Shown here one piece after another: positions 54,004 through 63,602 of a DNA stretch of 64,000 nt. The notes below the pieces were generated by a model. That model was not told where the DNA came from and made no database searches. It saw nothing but the letters and a program-made list of their open reading frames with translations. This DNA comes from Candidatus Chryseobacterium colombiense (lineage in GTDB: Bacteria > Bacteroidota > Bacteroidia > Flavobacteriales > Weeksellaceae): positions 3,974,001 through 4,038,000 of the forward strand of contig CP119310.1 in assembly GCA_029203185.1 (NCBI GenBank). Direction: 5' to 3'. The stretch's first letter is position 1, and every line of letters begins with the position of its first letter. Both the position numbers and the translations under genes were made by a program.

Positions 54004-55647
54004 ATGAAAAAACTCTATATCGGTGCATACCTTCTATGCACAGTTCTGAGCCTATCCGCTCAGGAAGTTCTATGGCAGAAAGACATCAAATCTAATACCC
54101 AGGATTTTCTAAGCCAGGTGACTCCCACCGTAGCCCTTCAGTACTTAATTACCGGAAGCTCCATTCAGTCTAAAAGCCTGTCGCAAGCAGCCGGCAGCCA
54201 AAAGCAGAACAACGGTTACGATTTCCATCTCGTAAAACTCAATCAACAGGGCGAAGCCGTCTGGGAAAAATACTTTGTAGGCAAGAACCATGATTACCTT
54301 TCCGCATCCCTTTCCACTCAGGATGGAGGCTTTGTTCTCGCAGGAACTTCCTATTCAGGCAAAGGGCTAGACAAAAAAGACGACTCCAAAGGAGGCTCCG
54401 ATATCTGGCTTATCAGAATCAATGAATTCGGAGATGAATTATGGCAGAAAACCATTGGAAGCACTTCCGATGAAGAAGCCAGAGCCGTCATTCAAACCAC
54501 TGACTTAGGATTCTTTGTCGCAGGAAACGTTCAAAACTCCGCGCAAGGTTACGGTTCCAAAGATGTTCTTGTCATTAAACTAGACAAAGACGGAAAAGAA
54601 ATTTCCCAACTCATTTTAGGCGGAAAAGGCTTAGACGAAGTAGAAAAAATGATTCCCACCAGAGATGGAGGAGTTTTACTCGGAGTCTATTCAAGGAGTT
54701 CCGAGGTTCGAGGTTCGGGTTCCGGGTTACAGAATTCGGAGACAAATTCAGGTACTGGCAGTACTACCACGAATCCCGTATCCCGTCACCCTAAATCCAC
54801 GAATAATCAAGGAGAAGGCGATTACTGGATCATTAAACTCAGCAAAGACGGCAAAGTAGAATGGGAAAAGAACTATGGCGGAACAGGAGATGATCACTTA
54901 AGAACTATGGCTATGACCACTTCAGGTTTTATCATCGGAGGCGAAAGCCGTTCAGAAAGATCAGGCAATAAAACCGTAGGCGTAGAAGAAGGTACCGACC
55001 TTTGGCTCATCTCCTTAAATGAAAAAGGCGAAGAAATCTGGCAGAAATCCTACAATTTTAAGAACAGGGATGTTTTAATGGGCATGCATGTCATCTTAGG
55101 CCACAATGAAAGAGAAAAAAATAAAGACCTAACCAAAGGAATCTTACTCGGAGGCTATACCCAGGCAGAAGGCAGGATAGAAACCGATGATGAAACATTC
55201 TGGATGCTGTATGTAGATGAAAACGGCAATGAACAGTGGCGAAAACACGTCAAAGGAGAATCCAGAAAAAGAGAAGAAAGATTAGCAGATATTAAATTAA
55301 ACCGGGACGGATCCATTATCCTGGCAGGAACCAGTGCCGAAGAACTGGGCAAAGAGAACTGGAAAATTGTAAAGCTTGGAGATCAGCAAGTAGACCAATT
55401 AATAGAAAAGCAGGATATCAACATCTATCCGAATCCCGTATCCGATTATGCGTATGTAGAGATTGGCTTTGAATTCAAGGAAGCGGATATTACGATGTAT
55501 GATATGTCAGGAAGACAGCTTCAACAAATAAAAACCAAGAACAAGGTAACGAAGATCAATACTCAGCCTTTGATACAGGGAGCTTACCTGATTACGATTA
55601 AAACAGATACCAACAAAACTGCGAATGCTAAATTGATTAAAAAATAA
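54004..55647 (+). CDS. T9SS-sorted repeat (propeller-like) surface protein
   Basis: This 547-residue exported protein has a signal peptide (IGAYLLCTVLSLSAQE). At least five repeats of about 50-60 residues follow a common pattern, D-GG-x-L/V-x-AGxS, then DxWLIRINEFGDELWQK-type strands (GSDIWLIRINEFGDELWQKT, DYWIIKLSKDGKVEWEKNYG, DLWLISLNEKGEEIWQKS). This is the look of Bacteroidetes propeller-like repeat proteins. The C-terminus is a T9SS type A sorting domain (DINIYPNPVSDYAYVEIGFE ... GAYLITIKTD). Residues about 232-266 are a low-complexity Ser/Gly/Thr loop whose DNA (54697-54799) resembles an intergenic repeat inserted in frame. It shares a unit with the SpvB/Rhs-like gene, whose ATG overlaps its stop codon by one base. 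The function in the cassette is unknown. Confidence 0.84.
   Translation: MKKLYIGAYLLCTVLSLSAQEVLWQKDIKSNTQDFLSQVTPTVALQYLITGSSIQSKSLSQAAGSQKQNNGYDFHLVKLNQQGEAVWEKYFVGKNHDYLSASLSTQDGGFVLAGTSYSGKGLDKKDDSKGGSDIWLIRINEFGDELWQKTIGSTSDEEARAVIQTTDLGFFVAGNVQNSAQGYGSKDVLVIKLDKDGKEISQLILGGKGLDEVEKMIPTRDGGVLLGVYSRSSEVRGSGSGLQNSETNSGTGSTTTNPVSRHPKSTNNQGEGDYWIIKLSKDGKVEWEKNYGGTGDDHLRTMAMTTSGFIIGGESRSERSGNKTVGVEEGTDLWLISLNEKGEEIWQKSYNFKNRDVLMGMHVILGHNEREKNKDLTKGILLGGYTQAEGRIETDDETFWMLYVDENGNEQWRKHVKGESRKREERLADIKLNRDGSIILAGTSAEELGKENWKIVKLGDQQVDQLIEKQDINIYPNPVSDYAYVEIGFEFKEADITMYDMSGRQLQQIKTKNKVTKINTQPLIQGAYLITIKTDTNKTANAKLIKK
54697..54799 (+). repeat. REP-like repeat inserted in frame in a coding region
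   Basis: About 103 bases of CGGGTT/CCGTAT-rich sequence form an imperfect inverted repeat: TTCGGGTTCCGGGTTAC at 54714-54730 against GAATCCCGTATCCCGTCACC at 54771-54790. The segment encodes a Ser/Gly/Thr-rich loop inside the propeller-like protein. The length keeps the frame open. The vocabulary (TTCGAGG, TTCGGGT) also appears in the spacer at 53574-53670. Confidence 0.58.
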
Positions 55648-58600
55648 TGAAAAGACTACATATACTATTTACGATTGTATTGCTGCTATTTTCCAGCCTT
55701 TATTTTTCACAATCGACGGGTTCTTCTGTAAGTAACCCAATGGATAACATCAATCAGATGTATCCTGCGGCACCTACATCTAATAACTTAATGAGGTTTG
55801 AAGAAGTACCTGTGAGTAATTATACAGGAATTCCGGATATTAAAATTCCTATTACAAGCATATCTACAAAATCTCCCGGTGTAAAGGTTAATGTATCATT
55901 AAATTACCATCCGAACACGGCAAAACCGGAAGATAAATCTTCGGAAGTAGGGCTTGGCTGGAGTTTGTTTGCAGGTGGGTCGATTTCCAGAACCGTCGTT
56001 AATGGACCGGACGGGGATGTTGTCATTCCAAATCCGCATCAGCCGGCAAAAACCGGAATTTATTATGATGAATTTTCTCCCGGTTCTGAAACAAATCTTA
56101 CAAGAAAATTTCTGGACTCTCTTGAAACGGCAGGAACTTATGTTCCTGTTCTGGTGTCTCCAACCTATAACAGCTTTTTAAATTTTGCCTATAAAGCTTG
56201 TTATTTGAATTTATTTGATACGGAATATGATCTGTATCAGTATAATTTCATGGGGTATAGCGGCAGATTTATTATTAAAAAAAAATCAAGCAATCAGTTG
56301 TATGTTCAAAAGCTTGATGAAAACAATCTGAAAATTGAAATTAGCTCACTAAACCCAAGTAAAACATATGATGTCGCTAGCTTTACCATCACTGATGAAT
56401 TGGGAAATAAATATATTTTCAATGTGACGGAAAGTTCGGAAATCACATCCTACAGCCACAGAATAGGGTTTAATGGATATATTAGTGATAATATGTATAA
56501 TATAGGAACTATTACCTCTGCTTTTCATCTGGGTGAGGTTCAGGATGTATCGGGAGATATGTTGTTAAAGTTCAATTACTATCCGTTAAGTCCGGTTTTC
56601 TTTACGACGAACTCGAGTATTACAAGGGATGTTTGGAATCCGATTGAAAATTCTTATACCTATCCTCATAATTTTGGAAATGTAATTCCGGCTGCACAGG
56701 AATTTTCTACCAACAGCATCCATTCGCAAACAAGGCTGCTGAAAGATATAGAAGTCGTAGGGCGAGGAAAAATTAATCTTTCCTATCTCCAAAACAGAAC
56801 AGATACCAATTATAGTAATCCAACTCAACTCAGTAAACTTGATTATATTCAAATTCTGAATCCGGCGGGTAACATTATGGATACCTATAAATTCAATTAT
56901 TCAAATTTCAGTTTTAATTTACACGACACGCAGGAATACCGTTTAAAATTGGATAATATAAGTGTTTTTGATGCTTCGCAACAGAAAAAATATGATTATC
57001 AGTTGAAGTATACGAGTGATGTCCCATTATCTTCTTCAAAGCTGAATATCGATCATTGGGGGTGGTTCAATTGTATTAAGCCTACTGATAATGTTCTTTT
57101 AGCCAGAACTCCGTCTCCTGCATGTATAAAATACAATATTTTGGAAAGTATCAAATTGCCGACCGGTGGAATACAGAAATACAATTTCGAAAGCAATACC
57201 TATTCATTTATCGGTTCTGAACCGGCCGATATTTATGATAACCCGGATAACTGGAACACCAACAGCTATATGACTATCCATAGCGGATCCCAGCAAAACG
57301 TAAAGAATTATTTCTTCTCGTTGTCCAGTGCACAGAAGATGGAGTTTAGTTTCCCGGATATTGAGGGTAATTATAATGTCAGAAACAATACCTGGACGCT
57401 TAGTATTTATAAAAAAGTTGGGAGTGTTTATAATCCCGTTGCGGTTATCGGACCATCAGTTGATCCGGATCCTGATTTTCCGGTGTATCATGTGAGAAAT
57501 TTAGATGCTGGTGATTATTACACCACATTCCAGGTTATTTCAAATACCAGCTATGTTAATTATGGCCAGGTAAAAATAACTGCGGAGTTTAAAGAAAAGA
57601 AAAACACGAACCTTACCCAATATGTAAACGGAGGCGGTATCAGGATAAAAAATATCAGCTATTATACGGATGAAAATAGCTCTGTGTCTGCAAAATCGGT
57701 AAACTTTGCTTACAATAACATTGAAGGCGGACTGGAAAGTTCAGGCGCTTTAATTTATCCGAAACCGCTGCACGAATATATTTACGATTACAGCAATATC
57801 TTTACGGGATCGGCAGGATCTGTAAGTTTTGATAAAAGATATACCATACTATCCTCCGACAATTTTATTCCCGCTCAAAAAACGCAGGGGGGAGATGTAG
57901 GATATAAAACTGTATCGGTTTCAGAATTAAATAAAGGAAAGTCTATTTATACCTATACCTATCCTGAGGACACTCCGAATGCTATATTTCCTTCGTCTTT
58001 TGCTCCTCCGTTTATATCATATCCGAATTTTGATTTTAAAAGAGGACTTTTGGTTAAAGAAAGAAAGGTGGATATATCCAATAATAATTTATATGTAAGT
58101 GATAATGTACATCAGCTTCGCTCTGTTTATAAATATACGGGAATCAAATTTCAATATCCGGATTCGCCTTATAAAGAGTTTACAACGGGTGGTGCATTTG
58201 TAGATTATGATCATTATCGTCAAATGTGCATAAATGGTACTCCTACCCCAAACTGTAATTTCTATAAAGATCCCAAAATTTTTGTCAATTTGGAAGTGGT
58301 AGGAAAAGCCAATATGACTCATTCTGTTTCAAAAGATTATAACAACGGAAGTTATATCCAAACAACTACTAATATTTTATTTAATGCGAGAGACCTTCCG
58401 ATTAAGAACGAAACGATGCTGCCGTCTCAGGAAGTTAATGAGACCCTTTATTCTTATGCCCACGAAAAAGGCAATCAGTTGATGATCGATAAAAACATGG
58501 TTGCTATTCCATTGGAAACGGAGGTTAAAAAAAACGGAAAAACCATTAGCAAAGTAGAGACATTGTATGCTGTAAACCAGACAGAAGCAGATGCTAAAAC

Positions 58601-59102
58601 TTCAGGATTGGTTTTGCCTTATAAAATTAATTCTACAGATTTATTAAATGTGGTTTCCACAGAAGTCATTTATGACAAGTATGATAACAAAGGAAACTTA
58701 CAGCAGTACACCAAGAAGAACGGAATTCCCACTACCGTCATCTGGGGCTACAACACTACCCAGCCCATTGCCAAGATAGAAGGGGCTAAACTTTCCGATA
58801 TCAGCCAGTCTCTGATTGATACCGTTGTTTCTGCTTCCAATACCGATGCAGCAGCTGCTCTTAACAACGACGAAACTGCATTATTAGCAGCTCTGAATAC
58901 CTTCAGTACCGATGCAAGCCTATCCAGGTATCAGATCACCACCTATACGTACGATCCATTGGTTGGTGTAAGAAGCATTACTCCTCCGTCAGGAATTAGG
59001 GAAGTATATATCTATGACTCAGCCAACCGCTTGAAAGAAGTAAGAGAACAAAATCAAACAGGTAAACTCTTAAAAGAATACCAGTACAACTACAAACACT
59101 AA
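55647..59102 (+). CDS. SpvB/Rhs-like secreted protein (YD-repeat partner of the Rhs gene)
   Basis: This 1151-residue protein has a signal peptide (ILFTIVLLLFSSLYFSQ). Residues 25-120 have the SpvB/TcB-type opening, VSNYTGIPDIKIPITSIST ahead of GLGWSLFAGGSISR at 102-115, found at the start of Rhs-like shell proteins and Tc-toxin B subunits. The middle is a long beta-rich region. The last ~150 residues include a YD-repeat-like stretch (TTYTYDPLVGVRSITPPSGI, YIYDSANRLKEVREQNQTGK). Its start overlaps the T9SS gene stop by one base, and the DUF6443 Rhs gene begins 5 bases after its own stop. The body (55650-58650) is much more AT-rich than its C-terminal 450 bases. No toxin domain is recognised here. 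Confidence 0.82.
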   Translation: MKRLHILFTIVLLLFSSLYFSQSTGSSVSNPMDNINQMYPAAPTSNNLMRFEEVPVSNYTGIPDIKIPITSISTKSPGVKVNVSLNYHPNTAKPEDKSSEVGLGWSLFAGGSISRTVVNGPDGDVVIPNPHQPAKTGIYYDEFSPGSETNLTRKFLDSLETAGTYVPVLVSPTYNSFLNFAYKACYLNLFDTEYDLYQYNFMGYSGRFIIKKKSSNQLYVQKLDENNLKIEISSLNPSKTYDVASFTITDELGNKYIFNVTESSEITSYSHRIGFNGYISDNMYNIGTITSAFHLGEVQDVSGDMLLKFNYYPLSPVFFTTNSSITRDVWNPIENSYTYPHNFGNVIPAAQEFSTNSIHSQTRLLKDIEVVGRGKINLSYLQNRTDTNYSNPTQLSKLDYIQILNPAGNIMDTYKFNYSNFSFNLHDTQEYRLKLDNISVFDASQQKKYDYQLKYTSDVPLSSSKLNIDHWGWFNCIKPTDNVLLARTPSPACIKYNILESIKLPTGGIQKYNFESNTYSFIGSEPADIYDNPDNWNTNSYMTIHSGSQQNVKNYFFSLSSAQKMEFSFPDIEGNYNVRNNTWTLSIYKKVGSVYNPVAVIGPSVDPDPDFPVYHVRNLDAGDYYTTFQVISNTSYVNYGQVKITAEFKEKKNTNLTQYVNGGGIRIKNISYYTDENSSVSAKSVNFAYNNIEGGLESSGALIYPKPLHEYIYDYSNIFTGSAGSVSFDKRYTILSSDNFIPAQKTQGGDVGYKTVSVSELNKGKSIYTYTYPEDTPNAIFPSSFAPPFISYPNFDFKRGLLVKERKVDISNNNLYVSDNVHQLRSVYKYTGIKFQYPDSPYKEFTTGGAFVDYDHYRQMCINGTPTPNCNFYKDPKIFVNLEVVGKANMTHSVSKDYNNGSYIQTTTNILFNARDLPIKNETMLPSQEVNETLYSYAHEKGNQLMIDKNMVAIPLETEVKKNGKTISKVETLYAVNQTEADAKTSGLVLPYKINSTDLLNVVSTEVIYDKYDNKGNLQQYTKKNGIPTTVIWGYNTTQPIAKIEGAKLSDISQSLIDTVVSASNTDAAAALNNDETALLAALNTFSTDASLSRYQITTYTYDPLVGVRSITPPSGIREVYIYDSANRLKEVREQNQTGKLLKEYQYNYKH

Positions 59103-59107
59103 TACCG

Positions 59108-60022
59108 ATGAAAAAAATTATAATTCCCATAAGTGCCTTATTCATTACCGGTTGGGTACAAGCGCAGCTCAATACAACAGAAAACTATGTGTACAGCAAA
59201 ACCTACCTTGATTATAACGGAACCACGCTAATAAAAACTGCAGAATCTGTGCAGTATTTCGATGGGTTGGGAAGACCCAAGCAGATTGTCAATATCAAAG
59301 CTTCACCTTTAAGTAAGGATATTGTCACCAAAATAACCTACGACCAGTTCGGAAGACAGACCTTAGACTACCTTCCCGTTCCCCAAACCGGAACACAGAA
59401 CGGAGGAATCTATACCGATCCATTAGCTAATGTCACAAGCACTCCTTACGGAACCGAAAAGATCTATGCCGAAAAACAACTGGAAAACTCTCCATTGGAT
59501 AGAATTCTGAGCCAAAAGCAGGTTGGTAATGCCTGGAACGATAAACCTGTGCAATTCGGTTATGATGCTAATGCCGATGGAGAAGTAAAAAAATACATAA
59601 CGACCCTCGATCAGGTGACCTTTAAATCTTCCCTTCCTACTTCTGCCACGTATTACGGAGCCAATCAGCTTTTTAAAAATACCGTAACCGATGAAGACGG
59701 GAACAAAACCATAGAATTTAAGAACACTAAGGGACAGGTCATACTCGTAAGAAAGATGCTCACTGCCACTGAAAGTACCGATACCTATTATCTGTATAAT
59801 GACTATGATCAGCTGGTGTATGTCATTCCTCCGCTGGCATCTGTGATAAGTACATTAGATCAGGCTGCTTTAGATAACCTGTGCTATCAATATATTTATG
59901 ATGGCAGAAATCGATTGGTCGAAAAAAAACTTCCCGGAAAAGGCTGGGAATATATGGTGGATGATAAAGCAGATCGTTTGGTAGCTACACAAGACGCCAA
60001 TTTAAGACTTACTTCAACATAG
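59108..60022 (+). pseudogene. DUF6443 Rhs protein, 5' fragment (interrupted by TAG)
   Basis: The first 304 codons encode a signal peptide (IIIPISALFITGWVQAQ) and a DUF6443 region (VQYFDGLGRPKQIVNIKASP, YDQFGRQTLDYLPVPQTGTQ, YDGRNRLVEKKLPGKGWEYM). This is the usual N-terminus of Bacteroidetes Rhs proteins. The frame stops at TAG (60020-60022) where the protein context (SxLVTKYDKFGRVAYTG) expects Trp (TGG). The rest of the gene continues in another frame because of one extra A in the AAAA run at 60032-60035. Two lesions within 15 bases show a decayed gene unless a sequencing error is involved. The intact gene would have been secreted and formed a Rhs shell. Confidence 0.82.
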
Positions 60023-60035
60023 CTCGTTACCAAAA

Positions 60036-61310
60036 TACGACAAATTTGGAAGAGTGGCTTATACAGGACTTATGCCCCTTGCTGGTAAAACACGTGAATG
60101 GCTGCAAGACATCACCAATCTTTATGTAATCACTGAAAATAGGGATGCACAGGGCTTTAGCATGAGCGGAATGCAGATTTATTATAGCAATAGTTTATAT
60201 CAACAGATAGAAACCATACTGTCTGTCAATTACTATGATACCTATCCTGTAGGAAGCCCTTCTTTTACACCGGCCATTTCCAGTCAGAGTCCTGTATTGA
60301 CAGATAATATGAACCTGGAGCTTCGTACAAAAGGTCTGCCGTTAGCATCCTATGTTAAAAACATAGAAGATGATAACTGGACAAAGAATTACAGCTATTA
60401 CGATACAAGAGGAAGAATCATTGCCACCCATTCCATCAACCATTTAGGAGGCTATACCCAGACAGAATCCAGACTTGATTTTGCTGGATTAGCTCAGCAG
60501 ACCATTACCCGTCACAAAAGACTTTCTACAGATACAGAAAGAGTAATTACTGAAACCTTTGAATACGACGCACAAAACAGGCTGAAAGTTCACAAACATA
60601 AAGTAGACTCTAACCCTGAAGAAATCTTAGCGCAGAATGAGTACAATGAGCTCTCTCAGCTAACCACAAAAAAAGTGGGAGGATCGTCTTTGGGAACCGG
60701 ACTTCAGGATATTAATTACACTTACAATATCCGGGGCTGGATGACCCAGATCAATGATCCTGCTAATTTAGGAACGGACCTGTTTGGATATGCAATAAGA
60801 TATACCAATCCTCAATATACCTCGCTTGCTTCCGCAAAATACAACGGAAACATTGCAGAAGTAGACTGGAAAACTTCGAAAGACGGAATCTTAAAAAAAT
60901 ATTCTTATCAGTATGATGGGCTGAACAGGTTGCTATCAGGTATCTATACAGAACCATTTTCTACAATACCTCAAAACAATTCTTATAATGAAACATTAAG
61001 CTATGATCTGAATGGAAACATTACCAGTCTGCAGAGAAACAGTTACTTAGAATATGTCGGATTACAGCAGATGGATAGTCTGACCTATACTTATACCGGA
61101 AACCAGCTTAATACAGTTACCGATTCCTCGTCCAATTATTTCGGGTATCCTGATTCGTCAGGAAATTTAATGCATTATGATCTTAATGGCAATATGACTG
61201 ATCATGTAGATAAAGGTATTTTACAAATTAACTATAACCATCTGAATCTTCCAGACTATGTGAAATCTTTTACTGATATTGAAAAAACACTAAAAATATG
61301 TTTTGATTAA
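60036..61310 (+). pseudogene. Rhs protein, 3' fragment lacking core end and toxin tip
   Basis: This continuation starts KYDKFGRVAYTGLMPLAGKT and carries YD repeats (NYSYYDTRGRIIATHSINHL, ETFEYDAQNRLKVHKHKVDS, INYTYNIRGWMTQINDPANL, YSYQYDGLNRLLSGIYTEPF, LSYDLNGNITSLQRNS). It ends abruptly after LQINYNHLNLPDYVKSFTDI with ICFD and a stop. Full Rhs proteins of this family go on through a conserved core and a variable toxin domain, and none is present. The following 213 bases are AT-rich with no recognisable remnant. Together with the upstream fragment this is a pseudogene of about 2.2 kb. An ATG at 60054 could start a separate product but has no signal peptide. Confidence 0.82.
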
Positions 61311-61511
61311 TAATCTTTTCTATTTTTTTATTGATTCTAATCCTTTTTTTGTGTGTTCAATGCGAAGCGATCATAAATACTATTGATAATAACTAATATT
61401 TGAATTAGATAAACCTACAAAGCTGGCTGAGAATTGATTGTATGCTAAATTATTGTTTCCGTTTTTAAAAATCTTGATAGTGAAATTTATATATGTTATT
61501 ATATTTCTTGC

Positions 61512-61519
61512 TAGTTTTG
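61512..61519 (+). promoter_or_regulatory. -7 element of the AraC-family gene
   Basis: TAGTTTTG matches TAnnTTTG. It ends 4 bases before the GTG at 61524, so either that GTG is nearly leaderless or translation begins at the ATG at 61572, which has AGGGGAG a few bases upstream. Confidence 0.45.
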
Positions 61520-61523
61520 TAAG

Positions 61524-62414
61524 GTGGTTAAAGTAAAAAGAATAACGCCAAAAGATTTCAGGGGAGATTATATGCCTGAAATGTCGACTGATTTCCCGAT
61601 ATTAAAAACAGCTGTCCAGATTCATGATATTGGAAAAACATCAGGCTTTATTAAAGTGCCTACGCCTTTACACAGACCGGAATACAATTTTATTGTTCAT
61701 GTTACCAAAGGTAATGCAAAACAGCAAGTAGATGCGGATTTAATATCAATAAAAGAACATGAAATCTTATTGGTAAGGCAGGGAAATGTAACTTCACTGA
61801 AGGAAGTAAGTCCAGATGTTGAAGGGCACATTATTTTATTTGAAGACCAGACGCTTAACCAAATCCTATCAAAGCAGGAACTTATCAAGCTGTTTTCAGT
61901 TAATAATATTATTCATTTATCGCAAGAAAATAGCATCTGGCTAACTTCCCTATTTGAACTTTTGAGTACTGAGTTTTATTCTCAAAATGCCAACTTAAAC
62001 ATTTGCTATTCACTTTTACAGGCTGGGCTTCAGAAAGTTTTCAGTTCAGGTTACGAACCAAAGAAAGGAGTCAACCGAAGTGCAGAAATTACTTTCAATT
62101 TTAAAGAATTGGTGTATAAACACTATATTGAACATAAAACAATTTTGTTTTACGCTGCTGAACTATCTGTTTCTGAAAATTATCTTCACAGGTGCATTAA
62201 AGAAACGATAGGTGAGAGCCCAAAAGAATGGATTAATAAAGTAAGTATTTTGCAAAGTCAATTGCTATTACAGGATTTAACCAAGAGCATTTCACAAATC
62301 GCTTTCGAACTTAATTATGGTGATCCCAGCTATTTTGGACGCCTGTTCAAGAAAATAAGTGGAGTAACACCTTCAGAATACAGAATGGCATTTATGCAGG
62401 ATTTGTCCGAGTAA
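61524..62414 (+). CDS. AraC-family transcription regulator
   Basis: This protein has 296 residues from the GTG at 61524 (or 280 from the ATG at 61572). The N-terminal ~150 residues form a cupin-like sensing domain (NFIVHVTKGNAKQQVDADLI, IKEHEILLVRQGNVTSLKEV, GHIILFEDQTLNQILSKQEL). The C-terminal domain has both AraC helix-turn-helices: ILFYAAELSVSENYLHRCIK and ISQIAFELNYGDPSYFGRLF followed by KKISGVTPSEYR. It is typical of regulators answering to small organic molecules. It precedes an outer-membrane protein gene by about 70 bases and a membrane-protein gene, the likely targets. The start is uncertain. Confidence 0.86.
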   Translation: MVKVKRITPKDFRGDYMPEMSTDFPILKTAVQIHDIGKTSGFIKVPTPLHRPEYNFIVHVTKGNAKQQVDADLISIKEHEILLVRQGNVTSLKEVSPDVEGHIILFEDQTLNQILSKQELIKLFSVNNIIHLSQENSIWLTSLFELLSTEFYSQNANLNICYSLLQAGLQKVFSSGYEPKKGVNRSAEITFNFKELVYKHYIEHKTILFYAAELSVSENYLHRCIKETIGESPKEWINKVSILQSQLLLQDLTKSISQIAFELNYGDPSYFGRLFKKISGVTPSEYRMAFMQDLSE

Positions 62415-62481
62415 AGGTTGATTTAGTTTTAACGTATTTCTTGTTTTCAGACCACCTTTGTATTATTAAAATTCAAAGAAA

Positions 62482-63477
62482 ATGCAAACATTGATTACGG
62501 TAAGAAATCCCATCAGGGAAAAGGTTAAAATAATTTTTCCTTTTAGACACAGCGCGATTGTCAAAAGATCCTGCCTTTGTATAATCGTTTCGGCTTTCTT
62601 CCTTTCAAACAAAAGCCAGGGCCAGATTATTCAGGATGTTGCTGGTATTGCTGTCACGGCTCATTCTAAAGCTGATTTTAAAGATGTTCCTCAGGAAAGT
62701 TCTCTGTCTGAGAATAAGTTCCAACTCAATTCTTATGACGCATGGGTAGCTATACCTCCTTTCAAAGTTGGTAAAACAAGCGTTGTTGGTAATCTGAACT
62801 ATCGGATGATGGACTTCAATTATGACACAAATTCTATACAGGATCCCGGTCGTATTGAAAGAATTCACGAGGTAAAATCTGTATTTATCATTAGACATCC
62901 AATTTCCGAAAAGTGGTCGGTTTTAGGAATGGTCATGCCAACAATTGCATCCGACTTTAAAAAACCGCTTTCTTCTGATGATTTAATTCTAGATGGAATA
63001 ATCGGAGTATCTAAGAAATTCGGTAGGGAGTCGAATCTTGAAATCGGATTCGGAGTTCATGTCTTACGTTCTTTTGGGGAGACTTTGGTGACTCCGGGAA
63101 TATCAGTTGATTACCAAAGTACTGATAAAAAGTGGTTGGCTCAATTTTATTGGCCGAGGTTAAATGTCCTGTATAGTGTAAGTCCAAATACACAAATAGG
63201 TTTAGCCGGATCGATTGACTGGACACGCTTTAACCTGAAAAATTATAAAAACTATGATCTTAAAGAAGTCGATTATGCTCAGTTTTCTACCATTCATGGA
63301 GGTCTTCAGGTTCATCAGCGTTTAGTGGGTGGAATTTGGCTGCAAGCTCAGGCCGGAATGGGACTTTTTAATCGGTATGAATTGTTCGATATCAATCAAA
63401 AAACAGTCAATGATTTTTCTGTCTCCAACATGGCTTATGGGAAAGTTGCCATTACTTATCGTATTGGCAGAAAATAG
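62482..63477 (+). CDS. Outer-membrane beta-barrel-like protein (DUF6268-like)
   Basis: In this 331-residue protein, an N-terminal basic stretch precedes a hydrophobic segment (SCLCIIVSAFFLSNKSQGQ) that acts as signal peptide. The remainder is alternating amphipathic strands with aromatic ends (AWVAIPPFKVGKTSVVGNL, WLAQFYWPRLNVLYSVSP, MAYGKVAITYRIGRK), as expected for a small outer-membrane barrel. The overall form resembles DUF6268 proteins, an identification I hold with moderate confidence. The second in-frame Met candidates are inside the basic stretch. It follows the AraC-type regulator and precedes a partial membrane-protein gene on the same strand, so the three may form an acquired unit. 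The substrate is unknown. Confidence 0.7.
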   Translation: MQTLITVRNPIREKVKIIFPFRHSAIVKRSCLCIIVSAFFLSNKSQGQIIQDVAGIAVTAHSKADFKDVPQESSLSENKFQLNSYDAWVAIPPFKVGKTSVVGNLNYRMMDFNYDTNSIQDPGRIERIHEVKSVFIIRHPISEKWSVLGMVMPTIASDFKKPLSSDDLILDGIIGVSKKFGRESNLEIGFGVHVLRSFGETLVTPGISVDYQSTDKKWLAQFYWPRLNVLYSVSPNTQIGLAGSIDWTRFNLKNYKNYDLKEVDYAQFSTIHGGLQVHQRLVGGIWLQAQAGMGLFNRYELFDINQKTVNDFSVSNMAYGKVAITYRIGRK

Positions 63478-63602
63478 ACAGATAAAAATAGTGAAAACAA
63501 TTATTTTCAGTTTCGTGACCATACAGTGTATTAGGTGCTTTCAAGATCTGAAAATTAAGTGAATCAAACCCAATTTTATAATCAAATTCCAATTATAGTT
63601 TT

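Noticed and set aside
60054..61310. A separate intact gene starting at the ATG at 60054
   Set aside because: The sequence upstream continues the same Rhs pattern (KYDKFG) and is explained by a nonsense codon plus one extra A; no signal peptide or own promoter is seen.
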